Assembly: GCA_012295275.1 (NCBI GenBank) | Contig: CM022671.1 | Span: forward strand, 6,021,565 to 6,064,064 | DNA: 42,500 nt | DNA from: Chrysomallon squamiferum | Lineage: Eukaryota; Mollusca; Gastropoda; Neomphalida; Peltospiridae | Direction: 5' to 3' | In this document: positions 14,202 to 24,597 of the stretch, piece after piece | Numbering within the stretch: the stretch's first letter is position 1 | Layout of the letters: each line of letters opens with the position of its first letter | Made by a program: the position numbers and the translations under genes | The notes under the pieces: generated by a model | Databases searched by the model: none | Told to the model about the DNA's origin: nothing | The model's input: the letters and a program-made list of their open reading frames with translations, nothing else

Positions 14202-14562
14202 TTATAAATAGTCATTATCATTACAATCATCATAACAATAAACAAAACTAAATAATAAATAACTAGTTTTAAAAATAATAAAATAAAATAAAATAAAATA
14301 AAATAAAATAAACAAAATAAAAAAATAAAAAAAACAGACAAACAAATAAATAAATAAACAAATAAATAAATAAATAAGTGAATAAATAAACAAATAAATA
14401 AATAAACAAATAAACAAATAAATAAATAAATAAAGTTTAAAAGAATTAACACTTACTTGAAGGTCTGCTGTTTCCGGGGGTTGGAATTCCAGATTTGGGC
14501 AAACCAGAAGGGCGCCCAATTTTTGATGGGGCTTTGAGCCCTGAGGGTCTTGGGAGACTCAT
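2945..14562 (-). CDS. CLIP1: CLIP1/CLIP-170-like gene, 5' part (8 coding exons)
   Basis: This is the overall entry for a microtubule plus-end tracking protein of the CLIP-170 family (CLIP-190 in Drosophila). Known members bind the tyrosinated tubulin tail and EB1 through two CAP-Gly domains and dimerise through a long coiled coil. The eight exons read in phase, with GT/AG borders, to about 482 residues: a Ser/Pro/Lys-rich N-terminus (1-65), CAP-Gly 1 (about 74-140, GKNDG at 113-117), a Ser-rich linker (143-225), CAP-Gly 2 (about 234-301, second GKNDG), a Ser-rich segment (to about 380) and the coiled-coil start (381-482). Order and spacing match vertebrate CLIP-170. CLIP2 has the same N-terminal layout, so the symbol rests on the usual single invertebrate CLIP. 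The zinc-knuckle C-terminus lies outside the window. One surplus base near 10034 breaks the frame in CAP-Gly 2. Family assignment is near certain; intactness is not. Confidence 0.93.
3006..3560 (-). other. CLIP1 intron 7
   Basis: A 555-bp intron with poly(A) tracts on the plus strand (about 3010-3027 and 3097-3121) and a twofold tandem duplication of about 46 bp at 3122-3210. Confidence 0.85.
3122..3210. repeat. tandem duplication, ~46-bp unit
   Basis: Two adjacent copies share CACTTTAA-TATTTAATACAAATATTTAACAA with few differences (starting near 3123 and 3168). They follow a poly(A) tract. Confidence 0.75.
3561..3706 (-). CDS. CLIP1: CLIP1 coding exon 7 (coiled coil)
   Basis: The 146-bp exon starts after CATTTTAG and ends at a GTAGAT donor. 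It encodes 48 codons, [18 protein letters not shown] through [12 protein letters not shown], plus two bases of an Arg codon finished by exon 8. Heptad-like spacing of Leu/Met/Ile with charged residues between fits a coiled coil. It aligns with the CLIP-170 stretch ELALARDGHD to LEEEKRK. Confidence 0.92.
3707..4188 (-). other. CLIP1 intron 6
   Basis: A 482-bp intron containing (TATAA)n at about 3814-3865, (AAAT)n at about 3898-3923 and a (GAT)n/(TAT)n block at about 3986-4046. No other feature was seen. Confidence 0.85.
4189..4287 (-). CDS. CLIP1: CLIP1 coding exon 6 (coiled-coil start)
   Basis: The 99-bp exon (33 codons, phase 0-0) has a GTTACAG acceptor and GTGAAT donor. It encodes [20 protein letters not shown] followed by [13 protein letters not shown]. 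The EALKEKxxHIEQLLxERDLERAEVA string is the most conserved part of the CLIP-170 coiled-coil start, so this exon alone identifies the family. It begins the parallel coiled coil that dimerises the protein. Confidence 0.95.
4288..5501 (-). other. CLIP1 intron 5
   Basis: A 1.2-kb intron of AT-rich sequence, with less microsatellite than neighbouring introns. No exon, RNA or mobile element was recognised. Confidence 0.8.
5502..5564 (-). CDS. CLIP1: CLIP1 coding exon 5 (63 bp, possible cassette exon)
   Basis: The exon encodes 21 residues beginning [14 protein letters not shown] and ending SAIQ. The acceptor is TTAACTCAG with a good branch-site match (ACTAAC) just upstream; the donor is GTGAGT. It aligns with the short vertebrate CLIP-170 segment just before the coiled coil. 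Both ends are phase 0, so it can be skipped without breaking the frame. Vertebrate CLIP-170 has known splice variants inserted close to this point. A repeat of about 390 bp rich in GT (sense strand) lies about 40 bp upstream of the acceptor. Confidence 0.8.
5606..5995. repeat. degenerate (AC)n/(ACAG)n array
   Basis: About 390 bp composed of AC repeats interrupted by AGAC, ATAC and CATC variants on the plus strand, i.e. GT-rich in the CLIP1 transcript. It sits at the 3' end of intron 4, about 40 bp before the acceptor of the 63-bp exon. Confidence 0.95.
6780..6818. repeat. 39-base poly(A) tract
   Basis: An uninterrupted A run on the plus strand, one of the longest mononucleotide runs in the window. 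No SINE or retrocopy body was recognised beside it. Confidence 0.9.
9162..9387 (-). CDS. CLIP1: CLIP1 coding exon 4 (end of CAP-Gly 2, Ser-rich region)
   Basis: The 226-bp exon runs from an ATATCCAG acceptor to a GTACAT donor. Its first base completes an Arg codon, then [21 protein letters not shown] closes CAP-Gly 2; vertebrate CLIPs have almost the same string. Residues about 305-359 form a Ser/Arg/Thr-rich stretch ([19 protein letters not shown]) that matches the Ser-rich segment between CAP-Gly 2 and the coiled coil in CLIP-170, a basic region that adds to microtubule binding. It ends in phase 0. Confidence 0.93.
9388..9914 (-). other. CLIP1 intron 3
   Basis: A 527-bp intron that interrupts CAP-Gly 2. 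It contains A13(TA)n(CA)n at about 9551-9613 and is otherwise AT-rich unique sequence. Confidence 0.88.
9915..10573 (-). CDS. CLIP1: CLIP1 coding exon 3 (CAP-Gly 1, Ser-rich linker, most of CAP-Gly 2)
   Basis: The 659-bp exon follows TGTGTCTAG and ends at GTAAAA. CAP-Gly 1 spans about residues 74-140: [15 protein letters not shown], then the groove motif GKNDG (113-117), then RYFQCEP. A Ser/Thr/Pro-rich linker follows (143-225), the type of region phosphorylated in CLIP-170. CAP-Gly 2 opens with [10 protein letters not shown] (about 234-243). After VLVS the original frame runs to TGA at 9956-9954, but one base over the family pattern resumes: GTKPGVLRF ... [15 protein letters not shown] ... 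[10 protein letters not shown]. The exon is one base longer than flanking phases permit, so the surplus base (around 10034) is an insertion error or a true frameshift. The exon is markedly GC-rich against its introns. Confidence 0.93.
10031..10040 (-). other. single-base frameshift site within CAP-Gly 2
   Basis: On the minus strand the bases read GTG AGT C GGA ACC AAG. Family pattern and CAP-Gly 1 of this same gene (VGGTKPG) expect Val-Ser/Gly-Gly-Thr-Lys-Pro-Gly, so one base is surplus, most simply the C at 10034. Taken literally, the frame ends 26 codons later at 9956-9954. The same bases hold a GTGAGT splice-donor consensus (10040-10035). An ordinary intron cannot explain the shift, because coding similarity resumes immediately. 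Confidence 0.85.
10574..11644 (-). other. CLIP1 intron 2
   Basis: About 1.07 kb. The first 200 bases in transcript order (10597-10795) are an A-rich plus-strand block of AAT/AAAT/poly(A) imperfect repeats. The remainder is AT-rich with no recognised feature. Confidence 0.85.
11645..11731 (-). CDS. CLIP1: CLIP1 coding exon 2 (linker before CAP-Gly 1)
   Basis: The 87-bp exon starts after TTTGTTTAG and ends at a GTAAAA donor. It begins with the last two bases of a Ser codon split with exon 1 and ends with the first base of a Gly codon completed by exon 3, so phases agree on both sides. It encodes about 29 polar residues beginning [15 protein letters not shown]. This stretch has no named domain. 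In relatives it is a poorly conserved basic/Ser/Pro region before CAP-Gly 1. The call rests on phase, splice sites and position rather than similarity. Confidence 0.8.
12372..12560. repeat. tandem repeat of TATCTACATTAAACATCAC + poly(A)
   Basis: Four copies of a 19-base core (ending near 12384, 12430, 12485 and 12533) are each followed by A-rich or T-rich runs of different length, including a run of about 35 A. The last two cores carry ACGTCAC in place of ACATCAC. Confidence 0.75.
14148..14200. repeat. (AAT)n microsatellite
   Basis: An uninterrupted AAT run of about 17 units in intron 1. Confidence 0.95.
14457..14562 (-). CDS. CLIP1: CLIP1 coding exon 1 (start codon, residues 1-35)
   Basis: The exon proper runs 14568-14457 after a TTTTTCAG acceptor. 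It carries six untranslated bases that include an in-frame TGA directly before the ATG at 14562-14560, which fixes the start. It encodes [20 protein letters not shown] and 15 more residues rich in Pro, Ser and Lys, then one base of the next codon before a GTAAGT donor. The SGLKAPxKI stretch is the conserved N-terminus of CLIP proteins, which precedes CAP-Gly 1. Because almost no 5' UTR is present here, at least one upstream non-coding exon must exist. Confidence 0.92.
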
Positions 14563-14576
14563 TCAGTACTGAAAAA

Positions 14577-14611
<35 letters not shown>

Positions 14612-14733
14612 AACTACTAACAGCAAGAATACAATTTTACAATAATTATAGGAAGAGGTAAAATTTGATAAAATACGAAGGCAGATTATTTTTCTTTTAG
14701 CATATGAAATAATAAATACAGAAGTAATATTAC

Positions 14734-15025
14734 TAGTCATAGTAGTAGCAACAGTAATAGTAATATTAATAGTAATATTAGTAATAGTAGTAACATTGGT
14801 AGTAATATTAGTAGTACTAGTGGCAACAGTAATATAACAAACTGTAGTAGTAACTGTAATAATAGTACTAACAGTAGTAGTACCAGTAGTAATATAACAG
14901 TAGTAGTAGTAGTTGTAGCAGTAGTAATATAACAGTAGTATTAGTAGTAATGTAGCAGTGGTAATATATCAGTAGTAGTAGTAGTAGTAGTGATAATATA
15001 ACGGTAGTCTTAGTAGTAGTAAAAA
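14734..15025. repeat. degenerate (AGT)n/(AAT)n array
   Basis: About 290 bp of AGT, AAT, ACT and AAC triplets. Larger recurring blocks (AGTAGTAATATAACAGTAGT) suggest block duplication after triplet expansion. Confidence 0.9.
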
Positions 15026-15517
15026 AAGATTAACAAAACAGTTCAGAAGTAACATTTGTGTTCAATATTAAACATCTGTTATTACCTGAATCAAAGTACA
15101 TTAAAATAACAAAGTGTGGTACTCACAGATGTGAACACACATGCACATGCATGCATGCGCCAGATGTACATACAAGAAGCATACTGCTTTTTCATTTACA
15201 GAAAAAAAAAAAAAAATGAAGTTTCAGATAACAGTAGGGTGACTAAATTAGAACAAAGTTTCCTTGTGTAAAATATATTTTAGCAGAAAACTGAAAACCC
15301 AAACAATAGGAATTATTGGTAAAAAGAAACAGAAATATTATCAGAATAAATTAAACACAGAAAAATCATCAGACAGTTAAACATTAGAAATTATCTTGAT
15401 AAAAATAAATACTAAAAAAATAACCAGATAAATTCTGGAAAATTATAAATAGGTGTAAAATAAAACTTTAAAACTGGTTTTAAGTTGAATTAACTACCTC
15501 AAGGCAATACACAATTT

Positions 15518-15518
<1 letters not shown>

Positions 15519-15564
<46 letters not shown>
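15519..15564. repeat. (AC)n microsatellite
   Basis: An uninterrupted AC run of about 23 units. Confidence 0.95.
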
Positions 15565-15565
<1 letters not shown>

Positions 15566-16899
15566 ACCCACAAACTTCATACATATAAATGCAGATAATT
15601 TTAAACTGAAAAATTTACCTCAAAGTACTCTACAATTTCATCTGCTAATACCTCAAACTTCAAGATCAAAAAAAAGTTAGACATGTTTAATAATTTATGT
15701 TTGACACAATGTTGTTCTTAATGTGTTAGCTGTCCTGTTTTTAACACCCCTCAATTGTTTATTTGTATGTTAAAAACACATAAATATATACTAGAGGGGG
15801 TTTAATGAAACTGGATATATGAATAAAACTGATTATAAAGTGTACTTAGAATTCTGTTTCATGAACTTTCGTTCAGTTTAATAATTTAAAACAGAAACAG
15901 TGTTTTTTGGATTAATTTTTCAATACCTCTTTTAATTTTATGTGATAATAATAATATTATTATAAATTAAAAGTTTGATTTTTACAAAAAAAAAAATGTT
16001 CTAGTTACAAAATTTAAGATTAAATGATAGTAATTCCACATATATTTACATTATAATTAAGTATATATTAATATTCTGTTTTTTATTTTTATTTTATTTA
16101 TTTAATTTCCATCTCTTTTCATGCTATTTGTAAAAAAATAATTAATTTTATCATTCAATTCCTGCATTTAAATAGTTAATTAATAAATAAAAACATAAAA
16201 TAATAAATAAATACATTTTCTTTTTCTTTCATTTTACACTCATTTTACTCTCTCTCACTCGCTCACTCACTCTCACTCTCTCTTTTTCTCTCACTTTCTT
16301 TCTCTCTCTCCCTTTTATTAGCATTTTACTACAGTCCTGATCAATATTTCAAGTCACACTGTTTATGATAAATTATCAATGGAATTTCTCACTATACACA
16401 CACACCACATATGTTGCCATGTACAGGTCAATATCATTTTTATTTCTTTTATCAGTTATCTTGATATCTTTAAAAACTGACCTTTGTACTCAGCTTACTT
16501 TTACATATAGATATTTATATTTTGGTATATAACTATATGCATTATAAACAGCAGTAATAGAAGAATACATTAACGTTAAACTAGGAGTATACTAAAAACA
16601 TATATTTAAATAATGTTAAAATCACACTGTTTTATAAACTGTAGAAAGATTCTGTTTGAGTAATTAAAGTAGAAAATTAGTGAAATTTTGCATATTTCAA
16701 TACACTACTTTCCAATCACTTCTGAATTTTTTCCACTTTTTATTTTATTTTATTTTATTTTAATAAATTATGCAATCATCAAATTTCAACAAAAGTGAAT
16801 AATATACAATTGCAATAAAACTGAAACATGTCATATTTATTCTATTTTTATCTAAAACTGAATTTATATATGCATATGTAAGACATGGACACATATATA

Positions 16900-17060
16900 A
16901 ATATGCACATCTACTCACACAGACACATACACAGACATACAGACACACACTCTCACATATACTCACACACACACATACACAAATACATACACAGACACAT
17001 ACACAAATCCACAGACACAGAATTATATACACACACACACCAACAGATCTACACAGGCAC
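16900..17060. repeat. degenerate AC-rich array
   Basis: AC repeats mixed with AGAC, ATAC and CTCAC variants over about 160 bp. Confidence 0.85.
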
Positions 17061-17479
17061 ATAAACACTTACAATCATGCAAATGTACATTAACCTACAT
17101 GCATACAGCCATGAATAAAATATGAATAAACTTGTACAGGAATAACATTAATTATACACATGTGCATTTCTGTCTGAATATGCATGTATTCATGTACTAA
17201 CCAACAACTTAACAATCAACTCAATAATTTTAAAAAGTTTTTACAGATAATGACAGAAATATAAATAAAAAAGCTATCTGTGTAAGTTAATCTGTTCATT
17301 TGCAATAAAAAAAAGCACTTAAAATCACATATAAATAATTTATATTTACATATTTTCCCCATTAGCAACATTTTTTTTTCTTTCATCTGGGAAATAAACT
17401 TCCAAGAAAAGCTAATTGAAGAACAAATCAAGCAGACATAACTGTAGATTTCTCTCTCAATTCTTCATCACATTAAATT

Positions 17480-17715
17480 AGATGTGCATGTGTATGCATA
17501 TGTATGCATGTCTATATGTCTGTGTATGTATGTGTGTGTGTATGAGAATGTATATATGTATATGTGTGTCTGTGTGTGTATACATGTCTATGTATGCATA
17601 TGTATATATGTCTATGTACATATGTGTATGTACTGTGGTATGTCTGTGTATGTGTATGTATGTATGTGCATATGTATGTGTGTATGCATGCATTTATGTT
17701 TGTTATGTGTATATT
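17480..17715. repeat. degenerate (TG)n/(TATG)n array
   Basis: About 235 bp of TGTATG, TGTG and TATATG units. All overlapping ORFs here are repeat translations. Confidence 0.9.
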
Positions 17716-18397
17716 CAAATACATATTTTACAGTAATTCTTACTATCGTCCCATACAAATTTTATGTACACACACTGACACCCACCCACACCCAACATTC
17801 ATCAGAAACATTTATCAGATTTATTTATCAGACATAAAAACAAATATATAAAAAAAATAAATAAATAAATAAAAAATAACTATCCATGGATGAATGCAGT
17901 TAAAGCAGACTGAACATTAGATACAGTGCTATGCTGTTAATTTCACCGTTAGCTCTACTAATACTATTAAATCACTGACTGCATGGCTGAACGCTGGGAG
18001 ACAGATAGATATATATACCTTTACTACTGATCTATTTCAGGCTACGAAACAGACAACAGAGAGAAAGAGAAACCTACGAGTAAGAAATAGACGTTCTCTG
18101 TTTGGTGTAATGTGGCATACTGCCAGCCTTTTTGCAGCCTTCGTTTGTGAAATGAATAATTTTTCAGTTTTATGTTTGTTAAAAATCTATTATTTATTTA
18201 TAAATGTATTTACATCTTCACTACTGAGGTTGCTATGACCATCTGACAGTAAAACAAAACAAATTTACTGATGGTAGAAGTAAATGATATCCTGGCTTTG
18301 TAAAGGGCTGATGAAAAATAATACAATACACTGCATATTTTGTTCTGTCTTAGTGTAAGGTTGCTGTTAAATAGTCTCTGTAGGTTTGATGATGATG

Positions 18398-18398
<1 letters not shown>

Positions 18399-18448
<50 letters not shown>
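18399..18448. repeat. (TG)n microsatellite
   Basis: A near-perfect TG run of about 24 units following a short GAT run. Confidence 0.95.
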
Positions 18449-18449
<1 letters not shown>

Positions 18450-18459
18450 AAAAATATTT

Positions 18460-18532
18460 TTTTATTTAGCATGCACGAATGCAGACAATATAACTGCAAA
18501 TATTAAAGGATTTATAAACATGAAATTTATAC

Positions 18533-18590
<58 letters not shown>
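18460..18590 (+). repeat. dispersed repeat copy A with (CT)n tail
   Basis: Starting with CATGCACGAATGCAGACAAT at 18470, this segment is shared with 31886-32044. The first 27 bases are identical, the next ~45 are diverged, and both copies then run into (CT)n (here 18537-18588) in the same orientation. This copy continues into (AT)n to about 18612. Confidence 0.85.
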
Positions 18591-18620
<30 letters not shown>

Positions 18621-18903
18621 GCCTATATGATAAAGTAATCTAACAACTGCAGATCCACTGTTTGTATAAGAAAAAATATTTCAGCTATTTTATCATGACT
18701 CAGTGCAGAATTAGTCATCAAATTGATGGAAATTTCAGTAAAACAAAGTTTTTTTTTCTCTCATTAATATCAAGTTGAAAGTCATTTGGTAAAGGTGTAT
18801 CTGTACATACACAGCTGCCTGAAGAACCAAGTGTTAAAAGTGACAGAAACATTACTGAGATGATTACAAAAGGACTAGGTAAATATTATCTATACACACA
18901 CCT

Positions 18904-18908
<5 letters not shown>

Positions 18909-18953
<45 letters not shown>
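18909..18953. repeat. (AC)n microsatellite
   Basis: An uninterrupted AC run of about 22 units. Confidence 0.95.
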
Positions 18954-18955
<2 letters not shown>

Positions 18956-19087
18956 GACAAAGCAGTCTGGTGTTAAAAATAAAGATTTCACACTTTAAAG
19001 AATCTTTGTTACAGGGCACTCATAATTTCTGTTATAGATGTCTTGTCTTCTAGAATAATATAGATTGAAACCATGATTCACAAATTA

Positions 19088-19094
<7 letters not shown>

Positions 19095-19137
<43 letters not shown>
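19095..19137. repeat. (CT)n microsatellite
   Basis: About 21 CT units followed by CCCT-rich sequence. A second, shorter CT run is at 19310-19333. Confidence 0.95.
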
Positions 19138-19142
<5 letters not shown>

Positions 19143-20464
19143 CCCTCCCTCCCTCACAGACATCCCCCTCCTGTAGACAAAATCTTTTTTTTACCTGCTA
19201 TTTATTACCTTGGATGATTCAAACATTAACTCAATGACTCATAATACACTCACTGAAACAGAGGCACAGACATTGTGTCTCTTTTTTCAATTCTCTGTCT
19301 CGTTATCATTCTCTCTCTCTCTCTCTCTCTCTCGTTCTCTGCCTTTTTATCTATTTTTCTGTCCTGGTTCTGTTTCAGTATCTGTCTGTCTGTTTCTCTC
19401 TTTCTATGACTTTCTCTCTGTCACTGTATTTCACACACATTATGATTAACACAAACACATATCCACCCACACTATTAATACAGATGTTACCAGTGAAATA
19501 TTTTTATATTCAATCAACACATACCACTTACTACGTTATAAATATTTCTTGTTACACAGTTTAATGTTTATAACAACTAATATAACTGTATTATTAAAAC
19601 AAAAGAGAAGAAGAAAAAAAAAAAAGACCTTTGTTTATATCAGCTATGAGCACTTTTTAGTAATATCTGACTAATGCTGCAGACATTATTTTAATAATAG
19701 ATAAAATTATTCTCTCTCTAAGTCTCTTGTACAGCTTAATACTTACTGTTTGGAAGAAAAGCTTGCAGTGTGTTTTCAAAAGCTGGCATTTGAACATGTG
19801 ATTCTGTTTCACATGTGACTGAAATATATGACAGGTGAACAAAATGCACATACTGTTCAGGTATCTTTAAATAAATTTCACCTTGAAGAACTTTTGTTCC
19901 AATGCAATATATTATACATGCTTGTAAGTGATATTAAAGTGTCCTCAGAAACTACAAACATTATTATTATAATTATTATAATCTTCCTTTTTAGCCAATG
20001 AACAATAAATAAATAAATAAATAATGTCACAAACATGATATCAGTATAATATCCTTTTTTTTTTTTTAACCATGATTCACTGGTGCATGCATAAAATATA
20101 CATATATCGCCTATATGCCATACTTATAAATATTTAATTATATAATATTACATAACTTTACACATGAAAAAAAAAAACTGACAACAAAGAACAGTGTTGA
20201 CAACATGCTCTTTTCACAACAGATTAATCCATGAAAGTAACAGAAAAGTCAAGACATGAATATGTAAACATACATTGAGGTGTAAAAATAAATTTAAAAA
20301 AAAAATAAGAAAAAATTGCCCCAAGCCATGACAAACATTGTAACAAGAATTTAAAAACAACTTTTAAAACTTCCCTCAGGTTGTGTATCTAGACAGTATG
20401 ACTAACTCTGTGTTTTGACAGACACACCTAGAAGATTGAGGATCAGAGACTGAATCCACTACCC

Positions 20465-20545
20465 AAGGTTAACAGATCAATCCCTCTCATGACTTCCTTT
20501 CACAAATTTCCCAATCTGACCACTGCACTATATATGTACTTAACA
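20465..20545 (-). mobile_element. possible tRNA-derived SINE fragment
   Basis: On the minus strand, TAGTGCAGTGG (20530-20520) resembles a pol III A box of Ser/Leu-type tRNA heads. GATTGATCT (20482-20474) resembles a B box at a spacing of about 48 bases, as in SINE heads. No poly(A) tail or target-site duplication was identified, so this is a weak call. Confidence 0.3.
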
Positions 20546-20559
20546 AAGGCCATCATGCA

Positions 20560-20592
<33 letters not shown>

Positions 20593-21971
20593 TATATACC
20601 AACAAAGACTGAAATATGCTGCTTTAGATTAATTACTCTACTCAAAAAAATGTTTGAAAGTTTTGACCACATATATTAAAATATTTTCTGTAGCCTTTGG
20701 AGTGGTATCAGCATGTTTCATCTTTCATATTATAATGTTTTTAAAAAAACTCTTATTCATTATTTAAAATATAGTAATTGGATATATCTTTCATTAGCAT
20801 TGACATATAAAACCAACTTTAGATCACAAGAACTATTAAAAAAACCCCACCAAAACATGAAGGAGACATTTTTGAAAACCTTTAAAACTGCCTTGAGGGT
20901 TGAGGGTATCAGCTTGTAACTGAGAATATGACAGATGTATCAAACTATAGAACATAGCTAAATTATTATGTTTGTCTGTTGTTTTTTCTTTTTTTTATTA
21001 TTCTAAGAAAAAACATTTTGATGGTGATCATGTTTGACACCTACTCTGTTTGTTCTGGAATGAAACCAATTGGACAAGACAACGAATGATAGTTTTTGTT
21101 CTTGTTTTAGACATTTGTTGAATTAACTGCAAAGTTAAGGATTAATTATAGTATTAGAATAAATATCAAAATTTACACATGATAAATATATATATATTTT
21201 TAAATACTGATTTTGTTGATTGCATTAATACTCACAGTATGTTATGTTTTTATGCATGTATTTTGCATGAATGTGCATCCAAGTTGGTGTATATATATAT
21301 ATATTTTGCATGTGTTTGTGTGTGTGTTTGTGTGTGTCTGTGTGTTTGTGTGTGTGTATATGTAGATAACTTTATAATATTACTCTAAGATATGTGTACA
21401 TGAAACTGAAGCTATAGTATACATAACGGTAACACCATAATACCTGTTCTTAGTGAAATGTTTACATTCTCCACATAATATACTGACAAACATTCTACAG
21501 AAAACCATCAACAAATAAGCACCAGATTCATGAATTTGTATGTATATATATATATATATTAATAAACATTTCTGAAGATAATTAATCCTGGATTAACTCT
21601 ACAAACTGGGTGAATCTTTACCACCTGGTCACATTTCTTACCACTCAAAAGAAAAGTTATAAACATGAAGCAGATGAAGAAATAGCTGGTTGCAACATGA
21701 AATGATGATGTTAAAGACACAATTAGAACTTCAAAGACACAAAACATGACATGGTTATCAAACAAGACATCTAGGAGGTGACAGGTGTGTATGAAGAGAC
21801 TGGAATAAAGAGATGAAACAAAACCTATTAACTGATGAAAAACCAACAACTTGGAATTATAACCTAGCAGAGTTTTGAAAGTAATCTTTGATGTGATCTC
21901 CAAACATTAATGATTCTTCTGATGGGTATTTGTCATTCAACAGAAAAATAAAAAAATGAATGAAGAAAACA

Positions 21972-22111
21972 ACATAATAATACCAATACTACTACTACTA
22001 CTACTACTACTACTAATAATAATAACAACAACAATAACAACAAAATAATAACAGTAATAATAATGATAAAAAACCCAATATATATATATATAGATGGATG
22101 GATAGATAGAT

Positions 22112-22151
<40 letters not shown>
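21972..22151. repeat. compound (CTA)n, (AAT/AAC)n and (GATA)n array
   Basis: CTA triplets (about 21985-22012), AAT/AAC triplets, a short (AT)n and then GGAT/GATA repeats (22094-22151) lie end to end. Confidence 0.9.
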
Positions 22152-22789
22152 AACCTTTAAAATAAGTAGTTAATAACTTAATAAATAAATTGGTTATGTC
22201 TACAAAAATACCTCAGTGATATGAATAAATTTATGTAATGATAAATAAAATAAAATGAAAACAAAATAAAATAAAATAAAATAAAATAAATAAGAGCTGC
22301 TTTAACCTAACCCTCTACTCAAATACAATTTCAAACAGACCTAACCCCCAGTATATAGCTCTCTGTTATTGTAAACATATTGCTACTTTGTAAAATTAGT
22401 AACCTGCTTCTTCAGGACAGTGAGTTAAACCTAATAAAATTTCAACTCAGTGCTAATAATCATTGTTAGAATGTCTAACTTCATCCTTCTGTTTAGAAAA
22501 AAAAAAAATAAATGAAAAATCAGCATGCCTTTTCCTGGTACTTTTGAAGTAAGCCAGCTTTAGCAATGTTTCAGCAGGCAATCCACTATCTAAATAACAG
22601 AGCAGAGAAGATGACATTAAAGGCAGACAGAAGCTGCAGGGTTACAGTGATGTGTTGGTAGAGGTCAGTTTATCACCGATAGCATCCTGTAACAGTCTGA
22701 TACACACATACCAACACCTTGTGTAACTGTTACATGTACGTTTGTATGTCTTGTCTTACATTCTTTTAATACTAACACATACACTGAAT

Positions 22790-22955
22790 GAATGTGTGTG
22801 TGTCTGTGCTGTAAATATGAGTGAATGTTGATATGTGTTTGTGTGTTCATGTGTACATGTGTAAATGTGTCTATCTGTATGCATGTCTATGTATATGTGT
22901 TTGCATATAACGTGTATGTGTATGTGTGTATATGTATGTGTGTATATGTATAATC
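22790..22955. repeat. degenerate TG/TATG-rich array
   Basis: Imperfect TGTG and TATGTG units over about 165 bp. Confidence 0.8.
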
Positions 22956-24365
22956 TTTGCACTTCTGATATAAAATGAATATAAATTAATACTAATGTGT
23001 AAGTTTTAATACAGGTCACACGTCTTTAAGACAGTTAGTTCATCACTGATGTACCAATTCACAAATTAAAACAGAATGAAAAACCATAGTTTAATACAAT
23101 ACTTTATGTTCTATAAGCTATTATATAACACACACACACATATTTGTATACTCAGTGACTAAGTATATTTCAGTAATGCTTTTAAACCCATTTTTTTAAT
23201 ATAAATTCTATGCACTAGACAGAACACTCAACATTTGACATAAAGTTGGATACATTCTCATGTATATTTATAGATTAATATCCTGGATCTTGTGTTACTA
23301 CAATTTTCTCAGCATCCTGTATGTAACTTCTGTTTCATGTACATACTGTGTACTTACATTACTTAGTTCTCTGTTGGTGCTAAAAATATGATTGTTTTCT
23401 TGTTTACAATTTATCTCTGTATGTAATAACACTGTGTTCATCACTACATACCAGAGAATATAATAATAAGCCAGTTAGAGTGATACCTGTGTTGTAAACC
23501 TGTCTTGCATATTCCTACACTGAGATCTGCTTATAAAAACTTGTATGTTTGTCACAGAATACACTTCTGTGCTATTCCTGCAGTGCAATTGTTTCAGTAT
23601 ATATCATCATTTACCAGTGATAAATTTAATAAAACATACAATACCTATATTTCAACTCTTTATGAATACACACACACACACACATATATATATACATACA
23701 TATATTATTATTACAAATATTATTAATATTATTATTACAATTATTATTATCATTATTACTATTATTAGTTATTACTACTACTACTACTACTACTATTATT
23801 TCTAAGTTTTGTTTCTGTGACTTTTGTGGTATGTACTGCAGTATTATGAAGATTAATACATTAACAATGCACACTGTATTTTATTTTACCTAAAACACTG
23901 AGTTCCTGCTATAATCTGTATTTTCCTCTCTTTGCATTAACCACCACTTTGTTATAAACTTTGTAAGTTTAAAATTTACAATATGAAGGACATGTATTAG
24001 ACACTGTCTGTCTGTCTGTCTGTCCAGTATTTTCCTTGTTCTTGCTGTTACAGTTGTTCCTTATTTGACAAATCAGCAAGCAGTATGATAAACTTTAAAT
24101 ATATCTATACTATACTGAGATAACAAACCTATTTCACAGCTTGATTCCTCTTTATAATTATCCCTGTGACAATGTTAAACATATATTACCTTAAACAAAT
24201 TCATATATATATATATATATATTAATGTGAACCACTTTTTAAAAAATCATATACACGACACAAATTTAATTACATAACACTTTTGTATTAATTTGTAGCC
24301 TATTTAAAAAAAAAAAATTAAAAAAATAAAAGGGGTTAAGATAAAATAATATTAACATAGAAGCA

Positions 24366-24415
24366 TACACACACATTCACACACATTATATATATATATA
24401 TATACACACACACAT

Positions 24416-24512
<97 letters not shown>

Positions 24513-24550
24513 TATTGTGTATATATATATATATATATATAATGTATAAG

Positions 24551-24595
<45 letters not shown>

Positions 24596-24597
24596 TA
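24366..24597. repeat. long (AT)n flanked by (AC)n
   Basis: The AT core (about 24388-24567, with a few breaks such as GTATATTGTGT) is bounded by CA runs on both sides. Its length makes it self-complementary and prone to cruciform formation and assembly error. Confidence 0.93.

Larger units (their letters stand above)
11732..14456 (-). other. CLIP1 intron 1 (between coding exons 1 and 2)
   Basis: A 2.7-kb intron. It contains (AAAAT)n at about 12142-12170, a tandem poly(A)-linked repeat at 12372-12560, poly(T) at 12838-12864 and 13919-13949, (AAT)n at about 14148-14200, (AAAAT)n at 14276-14312 and (AAAT/AAAC)n at 14340-14434. No exon was recognised. Confidence 0.8.

Noticed and set aside
21559-21903. 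114-codon minus-strand hydrophobic ORF in non-repetitive sequence
   Set aside because: No recognised domain, no supporting splice sites or conserved motif, and high Phe/Leu content expected of AT-rich DNA. Kept as unproven.
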